Source of the DNA: CAWJPW01 sp963844845
GTDB lineage: Bacteria > Acidobacteriota > Thermoanaerobaculia > Thermoanaerobaculales > Sulfomarinibacteraceae
Reading direction: 5' to 3'
Assembly (NCBI GenBank): GCA_963844845.1
Contig: CAWJPW010000011.1
Coordinates: 868,001-932,000, forward strand
Length of the DNA stretch: 64,000 nt
The notes under the pieces were generated by a model, which worked only from the letters and a program-made list of their open reading frames with translations, was not told the DNA's origin and did no database searches. Each line of letters opens with the position of its first letter. Within the stretch, counting starts at the first letter, position 1. The position numbers and the translations under genes were made by a program. Positions 45,005-54,048 of this stretch are shown here, in pieces.

Positions 45005-46166
45005 CCGCCACTGTCACGGCCTGGCACCAGTAGTCATAGGCGAGTCCGTCGCGCCGGTGCACCGCGATGTCGAGCACGTACTCACCGGGGGCGAGGTGGA
45101 GCGCAGGGTAGCGGCAGCGCACCTCGCCGTCGCCGGCCAGCCTCTCCGGCCGCAGGCCGTCCATCTGGGTGTTGTGCCCGCCGACGTGACTGCCGTCTCG
45201 ACGGTGCCAGGCGATCCCGAACACGAAGTCCTCCACCGGCCGGACCGCGTGGTAGCGCACGTGCAGCGTGCAGTCGGCGCCCGAGGGCACGAGCTTGAGC
45301 GGCACTCCCCCCGAGGAGACCTCCACCGCGGTGATCTCGATGTCGCCGGTGCCCCAGCGCCGGCCCTCCTCCACCACCCGGACCCCCTGTTGGGTCGACT
45401 CCTGCTTGCCCTCGTCACCACCGGCCACATCGGAGCGGTAGCGCGCCACCACCGCGTCCGCAGGCCCGTCCGCCACCACCCGCCCACGATTCAGGTAGAC
45501 CGCTCGCCCGGCGAGTTGGCACACCAAGTCGAGGTCGTGGGAGACCAGCACCATGGTCACCCCGAGCCTCCGCATGCGCGCGATGCGGTCGAGACATCGC
45601 CGGGTAAAGGCCGCGTCGCCCACCGCCAGCACCTCGTCGATGAGCAGGATGTCGGGATCCACCGCCACCGATACCGCGAACCCCAACCGCACGTACATGC
45701 CCGAGGAGTACGTCTTGACCGGCTGGTCGATGAAGTCACCGATGTCTGCAAAGGCCACGATGTCGGCAAGGCGGCGCTCGATCTCGGCCCGGGAGAGGCC
45801 GAGCAGCATGCCGTTGATGATGGCGTTCTCGCGGCCCGTGATCTCCGGGTGGAACCCGGCTCCAAGCTCGATCAGGGCTGTCACCCGACCATCGGCCGCC
45901 ACCGTGCCGGCGGTGGGCCGGAGGATCCCGCTGATCAGCTTGAGGAGCGTCGACTTGCCCGAGCCGTTGGGGCCGATGAGGGCGACCGCCTCGCCGGCGT
46001 CGATGTCCAGGTCGACGCCGTCGAGGGCCACGTGTCCCTCACCGGCGGCAAGCCCGCGCAGGAGGTCACGGTGGAGCAGGGCGCCCTTGAGGCTATTGAG
46101 CCGGCCACGCCGGCCGAGCCGGCGGAAGATCTTGGTCACCCCGCGGACGCTCACCGAGCCGTTCAC
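44925..46166 (-). CDS. Wzt-like ABC transporter ATPase with C-terminal glycan-binding domain
   Basis: A 413-residue protein. The ATPase domain has Walker A GPNGSGKST, the signature YSSGMYVRLGFA and Walker B ILLIDEVLAVGD. Residues of about 275-410 form a Wzt C-terminal beta-sandwich, which in O-antigen exporters recognises the modified non-reducing end of the glycan. A basic stretch of about 25 residues (RRLGRRGRLNSLKG) is inserted before the first domain strand, slightly longer than in simpler members. Starts with GTG 46166 overlapping the permease stop. Overlaps the opposing YfhO-like gene by 80 bases. Confidence 0.92.
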   Translation of the reverse strand: MNGSVSVRGVTKIFRRLGRRGRLNSLKGALLHRDLLRGLAAGEGHVALDGVDLDIDAGEAVALIGPNGSGKSTLLKLISGILRPTAGTVAADGRVTALIELGAGFHPEITGRENAIINGMLLGLSRAEIERRLADIVAFADIGDFIDQPVKTYSSGMYVRLGFAVSVAVDPDILLIDEVLAVGDAAFTRRCLDRIARMRRLGVTMVLVSHDLDLVCQLAGRAVYLNRGRVVADGPADAVVARYRSDVAGGDEGKQESTQQGVRVVEEGRRWGTGDIEITAVEVSSGGVPLKLVPSGADCTLHVRYHAVRPVEDFVFGIAWHRRDGSHVGGHNTQMDGLRPERLAGDGEVRCRYPALHLAPGEYVLDIAVHRRDGLAYDYWCQAVTVAVTAPVEWPGVWAPPHLWESDDPLWRP

Positions 46167-46957
46167 ACCGCCTCCACCAGGGTGTCGCGCAGGCGGGTGA
46201 AGAGGCTGGAGCCAAGCGCGAAGACCACCACCGCCGCCACGCACGCCACCAGCCACGAGCCGAGCCCGGGCACCCGGCCGTCGAACGCGAGGGCGCGGTA
46301 GACCTCCACGACGCTGGTCATCGGGTTGAGCACCAGGATTCGGCGCAGACCTTCGGGCAGCCCTCGTAGCGAGTAGATGATCGGCGACCCGAAGAAGAGC
46401 AGGTTGAGGAGGTGGCCGAGAAGATCGCGCAGGTCACGGAAGTGCACCGAGAGCGCCGCCACCATGAGCGCCGCTCCCATGGCCAGCACGATCCACGGCA
46501 GGAGGCCCAGCGGCAGGAGGACGATGGTCCACGGGAAGGGGTGGTGACCCGTAAGCGCCGCCGCGGCCAGGGCCGCGACCAGCACCGGGAGCGCCAGGAG
46601 GTGGTGCACAAGGTGCGAGATGACCGTGACCGCTGGGAAGATCTCCGGCGGGCACACGACCTTGGCTAGCAGGGCGCCGTTGTCAATCAGCGTCACCGCC
46701 GAGTCCAGCAGCGCGCCCGAGAAGAAGAGCCAGGGCAGGAGACCAGCGAAGAGGAAGAGGGGATAAGGACGTGCACCCGCCATGCGCGGCTCGAACACGG
46801 TGGTGAACACCACGCTGTAGACCGCGAGCAGGAGGAGGGGGTTCAGCAGCGACCAGAAGTAGCCCAGCAGGGAGGCGCGGTACCGCGCCCCGAGGTCGCG
46901 GCGCACCAGCACCGCCACCAAGGCCCGGTGCCGCCACAGCAGGCGGAGCACGCCCAT
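46163..46957 (-). CDS. Wzm-like polysaccharide ABC transporter permease
   Basis: A 264-residue ABC-2 permease with six membrane helices. The N-terminal RRDLGARYRASLLGYFWSLL is the typical amphipathic helix of Wzm/TagG proteins, and LSVHFRDLRDLLGHLLNLLF precedes the last helices. With the following ATPase it should export a lipid-linked polysaccharide across the inner membrane. It begins 14 bases after the stop of a LivK-like lipoprotein gene. Confidence 0.92.
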   Translation of the reverse strand: MGVLRLLWRHRALVAVLVRRDLGARYRASLLGYFWSLLNPLLLLAVYSVVFTTVFEPRMAGARPYPLFLFAGLLPWLFFSGALLDSAVTLIDNGALLAKVVCPPEIFPAVTVISHLVHHLLALPVLVAALAAAALTGHHPFPWTIVLLPLGLLPWIVLAMGAALMVAALSVHFRDLRDLLGHLLNLLFFGSPIIYSLRGLPEGLRRILVLNPMTSVVEVYRALAFDGRVPGLGSWLVACVAAVVVFALGSSLFTRLRDTLVEAV

Positions 46958-46971
46958 CGATCGCAGCGCCG

Positions 46972-48159
46972 CTACTGCGAGGCGGAGGGACGCCTGCCCA
47001 GCAGGCCCCGCACCTCACGGAGGATACGATCCCGCTCCCCCTTGAGGAAGCGCTCGTAGCTCACCACCTGCCCGTCCTTGACGATGAACATCTTCGGGTA
47101 GTGCTTCACGTCGCCGTAGTCGTCGAACATGATCGGCCCGGTCACACCCTCGAACTCGGTGATACCGAAGTGCAGGGCCTTCTTGATCTCGGGAGTCTCG
47201 GGCGGCTTCGCGAGCTTCATGACCTCGATGACCAGGCGCATGGCGTCGTAGCCGTGCGCGGCGAAGATGTCGGGGGCGCGCTGGTAGGTGTCCATGTAGC
47301 GCTCGACGAAGTTCTTCACCACCGGTGCGTCGGAGGTCCGGTCGAAGGGCGGCAGCGGGAAGAACACCCCCTCGGCCAGCGCTCCGGCCTCCTGCAGCAC
47401 CTTGCCGCTGTAGAACGCGGAGGTGGTGACGATCTTGCCCTTGTAGCTCTGCTTGCGTAGGTGCTTGAGCACCTCGAGGATGTCGTTGGCGTAGCCGACC
47501 ACGTACACCGCTTCGGGCTCGCTGCCGAGAAGCACGTCCACCGACTTCTGCCTCCAGTCGGCATCCGACAGCGATACGCGGCCCACCACCTTGCCCCCGA
47601 GGTTCGTCTCGTACTGCTGGCGGAACTCCGGCTCGATGCCACGCACGTAGCCGGTGTCGCCGGCGTACATGAGCACGGTGGGCGCATTCAGGGTGTCGTA
47701 GATGAACTGGCCGGCGCGGCTCCCCTCGAGCTCGTCGGAGGGGTAGATGCGGTAGAAGAGCTTGCTCTTCTTCGCGAGATCCGGGGCCGAGGCCGACGGC
47801 GACAGGCAGATGGTGTCGGTCGCGTCGAGCACCGGGAGAAGGGCCCTGGCGACGTCACTGGTGGCCCCACCGATCACCATCTTGACGCCCTTGTCCTTCA
47901 CCATCGCGCGAAACTCGCGGCCCGCCACCTCGGTGTCGGACTGGCTGTCGCCCCACACCACCGCGAACCCCTCGGGAAGGGTATTCTTCTCACGCGCCTC
48001 GGTGAGGGCGACCCGGATGCCGCTCTCGATGGATTCGCCGTAGGTGCTGGCCGAGCCGGTCGTAGGGAGCAGCACACCCACCACCGGCTTGGCGGCACAC
48101 CCTCCCAGGAGGCCGATACCGAGCACGATGGATGCTGTGATCAGGAGCTTGCGGCACAT
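46972..48159 (-). CDS. LivK-like type 1 periplasmic binding lipoprotein
   Basis: A 395-residue lipoprotein: signal peptide with lipobox LLGGC (Cys21), then a Leu/Ile/Val-binding fold. It contains VGVLLPTTGSASTYGESIESG at the start of the mature domain (shown here in two overlapping motifs, VGVLLPTTG and YGESIESGI), the central IGGATSDVARALLPV and FFPLPPFDRTSD. The family normally delivers amino acids or amides to importers. Here no importer genes follow; instead Wzm and Wzt export genes lie 14 bases downstream. ATG 48159 has GGAGG upstream. Confidence 0.88.
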   Translation of the reverse strand: MCRKLLITASIVLGIGLLGGCAAKPVVGVLLPTTGSASTYGESIESGIRVALTEAREKNTLPEGFAVVWGDSQSDTEVAGREFRAMVKDKGVKMVIGGATSDVARALLPVLDATDTICLSPSASAPDLAKKSKLFYRIYPSDELEGSRAGQFIYDTLNAPTVLMYAGDTGYVRGIEPEFRQQYETNLGGKVVGRVSLSDADWRQKSVDVLLGSEPEAVYVVGYANDILEVLKHLRKQSYKGKIVTTSAFYSGKVLQEAGALAEGVFFPLPPFDRTSDAPVVKNFVERYMDTYQRAPDIFAAHGYDAMRLVIEVMKLAKPPETPEIKKALHFGITEFEGVTGPIMFDDYGDVKHYPKMFIVKDGQVVSYERFLKGERDRILREVRGLLGRRPSASQ

Positions 48160-48220
48160 GTTCTCGCCTCCACTGCCCACGGGCAGGCACAGAGTACCAC
48201 AGGGATTGGGCTCAACGGCT

Positions 48221-49081
48221 TCAGCCCGCGGGCCTCGTCTCATCCTCGAGGAGAAGCTGGTACAGCTCACGCCGGGACAATCCGAGGCGGCGCGCCGCAG
48301 CTCGCATCGCCTCGCTCCGCGCCATGCCCGCGCCCAGAGCCTCGTCGTAGGCGGAACGCGCCCGTGCCGGGTCCACCGCACCGGTCGGCGCCGCCGGCGC
48401 CGGGCCGACGACCAGCACGTACTCGCCGCGCGGCCGCTTCACCTCGGGGCCGGCCGCCAGCTCCTCCAGGGTCGCCACCAGGGCCCGCTCGTGGGTCTTG
48501 CTGAGCTCCGCCAGCAAGGTCGCCGGCCGCCCACCGCCCAGCCCCCGCGCCAGGTCCTCCAGCTCGACCGCCAGCCGATGGGGAGAGAGCAGCACAACCA
48601 GCGTCCCAGGAACGAGGGCTAGCTCCGCCACCCTGGCCCGGCGCGTCCCCCCCTGGGGCGGCAGAAAGCCCACCAGCACCGCCGGGAGAGGCGGCTGGCC
48701 GGAGGCCGCCAACGCCGCAGTGAACGCCGACGGTCCCGGCACGCTGTGCACTCCGAGGCCGCGGCGCCGGGCCTCGCGCACCAGCGTGAACCCGGGATCC
48801 GAGAGGACCGGTGTGCCCGCGTCGCTCACCAGCGCCACCTGGCGCCCGCACTCCAGATCGTCCAGGGCGCGAGCCGCGGCGCGCTCCTCGTTGTGGGCGT
48901 GGAGGCTGCGCAGGCGCCGGCCGGCCGGGATCCCGACGCTCGACAGCAGGGCTCGCGTCCGCCGCGTGTCCTCAGCGAGAAGTACGTCCGCCTCGGCCAG
49001 TACCTCACGGGCGCGCGGAGCGAGGTCCCCGAGTGTGCCGATCGGGGTCGCGACGATCCAGAGGCTGCCTGCGGCGCTCAT
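48221..49081 (-). CDS. rsmI: 16S rRNA (cytidine1402-2'-O)-methyltransferase RsmI
   Basis: A 286-residue tetrapyrrole-methylase-fold enzyme that methylates the ribose of C1402 in 16S rRNA. Family motifs are LWIVATPIGTLGDL, AEDTRRTRALL, VALVSDAGTPVLSDPGF and VPGPSAFTAALAASG. The C-terminal helix-turn-helix-like segment RRLGLSRRELYQLLL is normal. ATG 49081 has GGAGAT upstream. Divergent from the SurA-N-like gene, with 75 bases between. Confidence 0.95.
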   Translation of the reverse strand: MSAAGSLWIVATPIGTLGDLAPRAREVLAEADVLLAEDTRRTRALLSSVGIPAGRRLRSLHAHNEERAAARALDDLECGRQVALVSDAGTPVLSDPGFTLVREARRRGLGVHSVPGPSAFTAALAASGQPPLPAVLVGFLPPQGGTRRARVAELALVPGTLVVLLSPHRLAVELEDLARGLGGGRPATLLAELSKTHERALVATLEELAAGPEVKRPRGEYVLVVGPAPAAPTGAVDPARARSAYDEALGAGMARSEAMRAAARRLGLSRRELYQLLLEDETRPAG

Positions 49082-49140
49082 CGATGGGATCTCCAGCGGC
49101 CGCGACCACGGGCAGGCGCCCGGGGGTGCGCACGACCGGT

Positions 49141-49149
49141 TGCTATGAT
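49141..49149 (+). promoter_or_regulatory. Extended -10 (TGCTATGAT) of the SurA-N-like gene
   Basis: TGC-TATGAT ends seven bases before GTG 49157. This predicts initiation at the start codon itself and a leaderless message. The ATG at 49145 overlaps the box and is therefore disfavoured as a start. Confidence 0.45.
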
Positions 49150-49156
49150 ACCAGCC

Positions 49157-49780
49157 GTGAGCGGCCTCGCTCTTTCGCTCGCCCTGGCCCTGGCGGCCGC
49201 GGTCGGCCCGCCGGCGACACACACTTCTCCCCGTGTGCTGGAGGAGGTCGTGGCGGTGGTGGGCGACGCACCCCTCCTCGCCAGCGATCTCGAGCTAGCC
49301 CGCCTGGCCGGGATCCAGGGCGAGGGCGACGACGTGCTCGCCGCCCTGATCCGGCTCGAGGTGGAGTACCGCGACCTCGAGGCATCAGGAGCGCTCTACC
49401 GCATCCAGGTGGATCCCGAAGCCACCGAGGTCCGGTTCGCCGAGCGCGCGGGAGGTCGCGCGGCTCTGGAGCAGGCCCTGCAGGCGCGCGGCCTGGCGTG
49501 GGCCGACCTCAGATTGCTCGCCCTCCGCGTGGCAAGCGTCGACGCCTACGTCAACCAGCGTCTGCGCCCGCGCATCCACGTCACCACCGAGGAGCTCCGC
49601 GCGGAGTACCGTGACGCGCTGGTGCCCCGGCTCGCCGCCCAGGGGGTCGCCGCGCCACCGCTTGCCGACGTGCGCGAGCAGCTGGAGAGGCTGCTCGTGG
49701 AGCGTCGTCTCAACCAGGAGATCGCGGGCTGGCTGGCGCAGGCGCGGGAGAGGCTGGGAGTGACCCGCTTCGCTCCGTGA
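49157..49780 (+). CDS. SurA N-terminal-like periplasmic protein without PPIase domain
   Basis: A 207-residue protein with a signal peptide (SGLALSLALALAAAVG). The mature part starts VLEEVVAVVGDAPLLASDLEL, the opening of SurA/PpiD chaperone domains, and continues with helices (ALIRLEVEYRDLEASGALYR, RIHVTTEELRAEYRDALVPR) that form the SurA-N core. No parvulin PPIase domain follows. It probably acts in outer membrane protein folding or quality control; that is inference. The 3' end overlaps the opposing lytic transglycosylase gene by 71 bases. Confidence 0.7.
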   Translation: MSGLALSLALALAAAVGPPATHTSPRVLEEVVAVVGDAPLLASDLELARLAGIQGEGDDVLAALIRLEVEYRDLEASGALYRIQVDPEATEVRFAERAGGRAALEQALQARGLAWADLRLLALRVASVDAYVNQRLRPRIHVTTEELRAEYRDALVPRLAAQGVAAPPLADVREQLERLLVERRLNQEIAGWLAQARERLGVTRFAP

Positions 49781-51920
49781 CCGGGCCGGGCTCGACGAGG
49801 GCGTACATGGCGGCGGACGCCAGCACCCGCGCCGCGTACCCGCGGGTCGCCGAAAAGGAGACCGTCAGGAGGAAGCGCTCGTCCGTGCAGCCCGGACCGC
49901 ACTCCGCCAGCCAGAGGCGGGTCTGCGCTTCGCCCGCGTTGTACGCTGCCACCGCCGGCGCCCAGCGCCTGCCGAAGCCCGCCAGCAGCCGACTCAGCTC
50001 GATGCTGCCCAGGCGGAGCGCCACCGTCGGCCGGAAGAGGTCCTCCGGGTCCGGAGCCGGCTGGCCCACCGAAGCCGTCGCCAGGGACGCGGTTGCAGGC
50101 ATCAGCTGGGTCAAGCCGCGAGCGCCCACCCGGGAGAGGGCGGTGGCGTCCCAGCGCGACTCCTCGCGCACCAGCCCGGCCAGCAGCTGCCAGGGCACCC
50201 CACGATCCCCGGCCAGCTCCTGCACCGCGGTTCGCCAGGACTCGGGCAGGGGGTAGAGAAGCCGCTGCAGCTCCGGCGGCAGCGCGGCCCCCGGATAGCC
50301 CGGCCACCCCCGGCCACGAGCCGACTCCGCCAGACGGATGGCCCGGCGGGTCTCACCCAGCTCGAGCAGCCGAGCGGCGCTCCACAACGCCGCGTCATTC
50401 GCGGGGAAGCCGTCGGGATCCCAGCGCGCGGCCTCCTCGCGAAGACCAAGCCGCCAGAGGTTCTGCGCAAGGCCCGGCGGGAAGGCGGGGCTGCCCGGTT
50501 GCACTCCGGCAGCCGCGTCGACCGCCCGCGACGGAAGCCGACGCAAAGCGGGCTCGAGCCGTGCCCAGCGCGCCTTCAGCTCGTCCACGGCGGCGCCACT
50601 CGCAACAGCCATCTCACGAAGGACTCGCGCCCGCCAGGTCTCGAGCAGCGGCGCGGGCAAGGCCGCCGCCAGCGCCCGTGCGCGGGCGCTCCAAAAGTCG
50701 TCGAGCTCGACGCCTGCTGCCTCTTCGAGCAGCCGGACAGCACCCTTGGGGTCGTCTCCCGCCAGTGCAAGCTCGGCCGCCAGCACTCGCGCAGGCCCGC
50801 GCCAGGCGGGGTCGCACACCCCCTCAAGCCGTCGCCGCGCCGACCCGGCGCGCGCCTGCCGGAGGTCGTCGAGGGCGAGCAGCACCTCGCCACGATCGCG
50901 ATCGTCGCGGTGGCGTACACCGGCCTGCACCCGCTCGGCCTCGTCCGCGCGATGGAGCCGGAGGAGTAGCCGCAGCTGGAAGAGTCGGCGGCCGTCGCTG
51001 TCGCGGGCGCTACGCGCCCGTCGCGCCGCCCTCAGGGCGCCGTCCAGGTCGCCGCCGAGCTCGAGGGCCCTGGCCAGGTGCACCTCCAGGTCGGCGCGGT
51101 CGGAGCGCCGCCGGCACCGGGTCAGCGCCCGCCGATACCAGGCCGCCGCCTCCTCCCAGCGGTCAACACGGAACGCGCAGCGGCCGCGCAGGAACGCCAC
51201 CCGCCACCTCGGCGCCCCCACCGGCCGTCGTCGTTCGACTGCCTCCAGCACCGGAATGGCGCTGCTGTACAGAGCGTGGCGGTAAAGCGCCTGGGCCGCC
51301 GGCCAAAGGGTGTGGGTGTCCAGCATGCCCGTGGCGAGCAGCCTGGTGGTGGCCTCCAGCGCCGTCCGGTCTCCGGTCTCCGCCTCGAGGAGGCGGCGCA
51401 GCCGCCGCGGCGTGCGGGGGTCGCCTGGAACCGCCAGCGCGAGCTCGAGGCGGCGCCGGCTCGTGGTCGGAAGAAGGCTCCCTGCGCGGCGCAGCTCGGC
51501 GCGCCGCGCCTCGTCGAGCCGGGGCGCGGCCGCCTCCACCACGGCGAGGGCCGCGTCGCGCACCCGCGGGGTTCCTCCGGAGCTCAGGACCGACTGCATC
51601 AGGTCCGCCGCCCGCTCGGGCTGCTCACCCACGACCAGCTCCCCCAGCTCCACCCGCGCCACCGCGCCCAGCTCGCCGGAGTCGTCGGCGGCCCGGGCGA
51701 GCGCGTCGAGGAGCAGGTCGCGCTCTCCCAGCCGATGAGCGGCTGCGGCGACGACGAGCGCCTCGTCGGGGCGCAGCGGGAGCTGCCGGCTCCGCGCCCG
51801 AGCGACGCCGAGAATGGTCTCCCAGCGCCCCGCTCGGGCCAGCTCGACCAGGCCCGCGGTACCGGGCCGTGGCCACAGCGCCGCCAGGACAATCACGGCC
51901 ACAGGAATCCTTCTCGTCAC
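49710..51920 (-). CDS. Soluble lytic murein transglycosylase (SLT family 1)
   Basis: A 736-residue periplasmic enzyme that cleaves peptidoglycan with 1,6-anhydro ring formation. A signal peptide (RRIPVAVIVLAALWPRPGTAG) is followed by about 500 residues of helical superhelix with TPR-like repeats, then the catalytic SLT domain with the acid glutamate in LVREESRWDATALS, GLTQLMPATA and AAYNAGEAQTRLWL. GTG 51920 fits the signal peptide; ATG 51944 would add eight residues. A Pro/Ala tail ends the protein. Divergent from trxB. Confidence 0.92.
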   Translation of the reverse strand: MTRRIPVAVIVLAALWPRPGTAGLVELARAGRWETILGVARARSRQLPLRPDEALVVAAAAHRLGERDLLLDALARAADDSGELGAVARVELGELVVGEQPERAADLMQSVLSSGGTPRVRDAALAVVEAAAPRLDEARRAELRRAGSLLPTTSRRRLELALAVPGDPRTPRRLRRLLEAETGDRTALEATTRLLATGMLDTHTLWPAAQALYRHALYSSAIPVLEAVERRRPVGAPRWRVAFLRGRCAFRVDRWEEAAAWYRRALTRCRRRSDRADLEVHLARALELGGDLDGALRAARRARSARDSDGRRLFQLRLLLRLHRADEAERVQAGVRHRDDRDRGEVLLALDDLRQARAGSARRRLEGVCDPAWRGPARVLAAELALAGDDPKGAVRLLEEAAGVELDDFWSARARALAAALPAPLLETWRARVLREMAVASGAAVDELKARWARLEPALRRLPSRAVDAAAGVQPGSPAFPPGLAQNLWRLGLREEAARWDPDGFPANDAALWSAARLLELGETRRAIRLAESARGRGWPGYPGAALPPELQRLLYPLPESWRTAVQELAGDRGVPWQLLAGLVREESRWDATALSRVGARGLTQLMPATASLATASVGQPAPDPEDLFRPTVALRLGSIELSRLLAGFGRRWAPAVAAYNAGEAQTRLWLAECGPGCTDERFLLTVSFSATRGYAARVLASAAMYALVEPGPVTERSGSLPASPAPAPASPRSPG

Positions 51921-51964
51921 CCCCCAGGTGTACCACCGCGCCACGCCGCTGTCACCGACGGTGG

Positions 51965-51992
51965 TTGCCCGACGCTTCAGGTTGTGGATAAT
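51965..51992 (+). promoter_or_regulatory. Sigma-70-type promoter of trxB
   Basis: TTGCCC (51965-51970) and GATAAT (51987-51992) are separated by 16 bases. Transcription from about 51999 would leave an 80-base leader to trxB. It lies in the 161-base gap between the divergent transglycosylase and trxB genes. Confidence 0.5.
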
Positions 51993-52081
51993 GCGAGTGC
52001 GCGCTGCGGGGCCGCGGCCCGCGACGTCCCCGCCTTCGTCACCCTCGCCCGACCGGGCGGAGCATCGGAAGTGAGATTTCC

Positions 52082-53026
52082 ATGAGTGATAGCCACGTCA
52101 AGGTCCTGATCATCGGCTCCGGTTGCGCCGGCCTCACCGCTGCCGTCTACACCGCCAGGGCGCGTCTCGAGCCTCTGGTCATCGAGGGCATGCAGCCCGG
52201 CGGGCAGCTCACCATCACGACCGAGGTGGAGAACTTCCCGGGGTTCCCCGAGGGGATCATGGGCCCCGAGCTCATGCAGCGGGCCAAGGCACAGGCCGAG
52301 CGCTTCGGTACCCGTTTCAGGTTCGACGAGGTCACCGGAGTCGAGCTGGGCCAGCGGCCCTTCACGGTGCACACCGCCGGTTCGGGTTCGCTCACCGCCG
52401 ACGCCCTCATCGTCGCCTCGGGTGCCTCGGCCAGACTGCTGGGGCTTCCTGCGGAGAAGGAGCTGATGGGCTACGGCGTGTCCGCCTGTGCCACCTGCGA
52501 CGGCTTCTTCTTCCGCGATCGCGATGTCGTGATCGTCGGCGGCGGCGACACCGCCATGGAAGAGGCGACCTTCCTCACCCGCTTCGCCTCCAAGGTCACC
52601 GTCATCCATCGCCGGGGCGAGCTGCGGGCGTCGAAGATCATGCAGCAGCGGGCCGCCGCTAACTCCAAGATCGACTTCGTCTGGCACACCGTCGTCACCG
52701 ACGTCATCGGCAGCCGTGACGGCGGCGTCACCGGCCTCCGGCTGCGCAACCTCGAGACCGGGGACGAGTACGAGCACCCCACACAAGGCCTGTTCGTCGC
52801 CATCGGCCACAAACCCAACACTGAGCTCTTCAGGGGCGTTCTGGAGATGGACGAGCGCGGCTACCTCAAGACAACGCCCGGCACGGCACGAACCGCCGTG
52901 CCCGGCGTCTGGGCCTGCGGCGACGTGCAAGACGCCTACTACCGCCAGGCGATCACTGCCGCCGGAACCGGCTGCATGGCGGCCATCGAGTGCGAGCGGT
53001 GGCTCGCGGAGCAGGGTGTAGAATAG
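52082..53026 (+). CDS. trxB: Thioredoxin reductase TrxB
   Basis: A 314-residue FAD/NADPH disulfide reductase. The FAD motif GSGCAGLTAAVYTARA starts at residue 12, the redox cysteines are Cys136 and Cys139 in SACATCDG, the NADPH motif is VGGGDTAMEEA and the C-terminal FAD site is WACGDVQD. Length is normal. It starts a tight run trxB-A-type carrier-def, possibly one transcript for redox and Fe-S functions. Confidence 0.97.
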   Translation: MSDSHVKVLIIGSGCAGLTAAVYTARARLEPLVIEGMQPGGQLTITTEVENFPGFPEGIMGPELMQRAKAQAERFGTRFRFDEVTGVELGQRPFTVHTAGSGSLTADALIVASGASARLLGLPAEKELMGYGVSACATCDGFFFRDRDVVIVGGGDTAMEEATFLTRFASKVTVIHRRGELRASKIMQQRAAANSKIDFVWHTVVTDVIGSRDGGVTGLRLRNLETGDEYEHPTQGLFVAIGHKPNTELFRGVLEMDERGYLKTTPGTARTAVPGVWACGDVQDAYYRQAITAAGTGCMAAIECERWLAEQGVE

Positions 53027-53125
53027 CCGGCCGACCGGCCGCCGCCGATCGCGTGGCAGCTCGCTGGTCGAGATCAGGAATAGGTGCGAACGACTTGCCG
53101 TTCTCCGCGACGGCGGGAGGTATGA

Positions 53126-53455
53126 ATGATCGCGTTTTCCGACAAGGCCATGACAAAGGTGAAGGAGTTCGCCTCGCAGATGCCCGAGGCCGACGGTAAA
53201 GACCTCCGCATCTTCATCCAGGGCGTGGGCTGCTCGGGCTTCGCCTACGGCTTCACCTTCGACGAGCTGCGCGACGGCGACACCGTCGTCGAGACCGGCG
53301 ACCTCAAGGTCCTCGTGGATTCTCAAAGTGCACCCTACCTAGACGGCGCGTCGGTGGACTTCGTGGACGACTCCCGCGGCTCCGGCTTCACCGTGGAGAA
53401 CCCCAACGAGCCCGAGACGTCGGGCGGCTGCGGCGGCGGCTGCAGCTGCGGGTGA
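53126..53455 (+). CDS. erpA: A-type iron-sulfur cluster carrier (ErpA/IscA family)
   Basis: A 109-residue protein. The first conserved cysteine is in QGVGCSGFAYGF; the C-terminal pair lies in a Gly/Cys-rich tail GGCGGGCSCG, longer in cysteines than the usual C-G-C. A-type carriers receive clusters from IscU or SufB and hand them to apo-proteins, for example radical SAM enzymes such as MqnE. Start ATG 53126 has GGGAGG upstream. ErpA versus IscA/SufA cannot be separated by eye. Seven bases separate it from def. Confidence 0.9.
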   Translation: MIAFSDKAMTKVKEFASQMPEADGKDLRIFIQGVGCSGFAYGFTFDELRDGDTVVETGDLKVLVDSQSAPYLDGASVDFVDDSRGSGFTVENPNEPETSGGCGGGCSCG

Positions 53456-53462
53456 GCCTGGC

Positions 53463-54023
53463 ATGAGTGACGAGAGCCGCCTGCTCGAGGTCATCCGGCT
53501 CGGCCACCCGGTGCTCCGCCAAACCGCCGAGCCCGTGCCCGAGGGGCTTTTCGACAGTGCTCGTCTGCACGAGCTGGCCCGTGACCTCGAGCGCACCATG
53601 ATCAAGGAGCACGGCGTCGGCCTCGCCGCGCCCCAGGTGGCCGAGGGTCTGCGCCTCTTCGTCTACTGGGTGCCGGACGGGGACGACAGCCCACTGGTGC
53701 GGCCCACCGTGCTGGTGAACCCCGAGATTCGTCCGGTGGGCGAGGATCTGGTGGAGGACTGGGAGGGCTGCCTATCAATTCCGGGGCTGCGCGGTTTGGT
53801 ACCCCGGAACCGGCGCATCAAGGTCAAGGCGCGCGCCGTCAGCGGCGAGCCCATCTCCCTCACCGCCGACGAGTTCGAGGCGAGGGTCATCCAGCACGAG
53901 TACGACCACCTCGACGGGGTGGTCTTCCTCGACCGCATGACCTCCATCCAGTCCCTCGTCTTCGAGGAGGAGTGGGAGCGCTACGTCCTGCCCGAGCTGG
54001 TCGAGGCGGAGGAAGCCGGCTGA
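53463..54023 (+). CDS. def: Peptide deformylase
   Basis: A 186-residue metalloenzyme that removes the formyl group from new proteins. All three family motifs are present: GVGLAAPQV (51-59), EGCLSIPG with metal ligand Cys103, and QHEYDHLDG with His145, Glu146 and His149. It ends in an acidic tail. It follows the A-type carrier gene after seven bases. Confidence 0.96.
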   Translation: MSDESRLLEVIRLGHPVLRQTAEPVPEGLFDSARLHELARDLERTMIKEHGVGLAAPQVAEGLRLFVYWVPDGDDSPLVRPTVLVNPEIRPVGEDLVEDWEGCLSIPGLRGLVPRNRRIKVKARAVSGEPISLTADEFEARVIQHEYDHLDGVVFLDRMTSIQSLVFEEEWERYVLPELVEAEEAG

Positions 54024-54048
54024 GGCCCACGCTCGGCGCGAGGTTTGG

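Noticed and set aside
46972..48159. A branched-chain amino acid import system
   Set aside because: The binding protein is present but no LivH/M/G/F genes follow; the adjacent ABC genes are of the polysaccharide export type.
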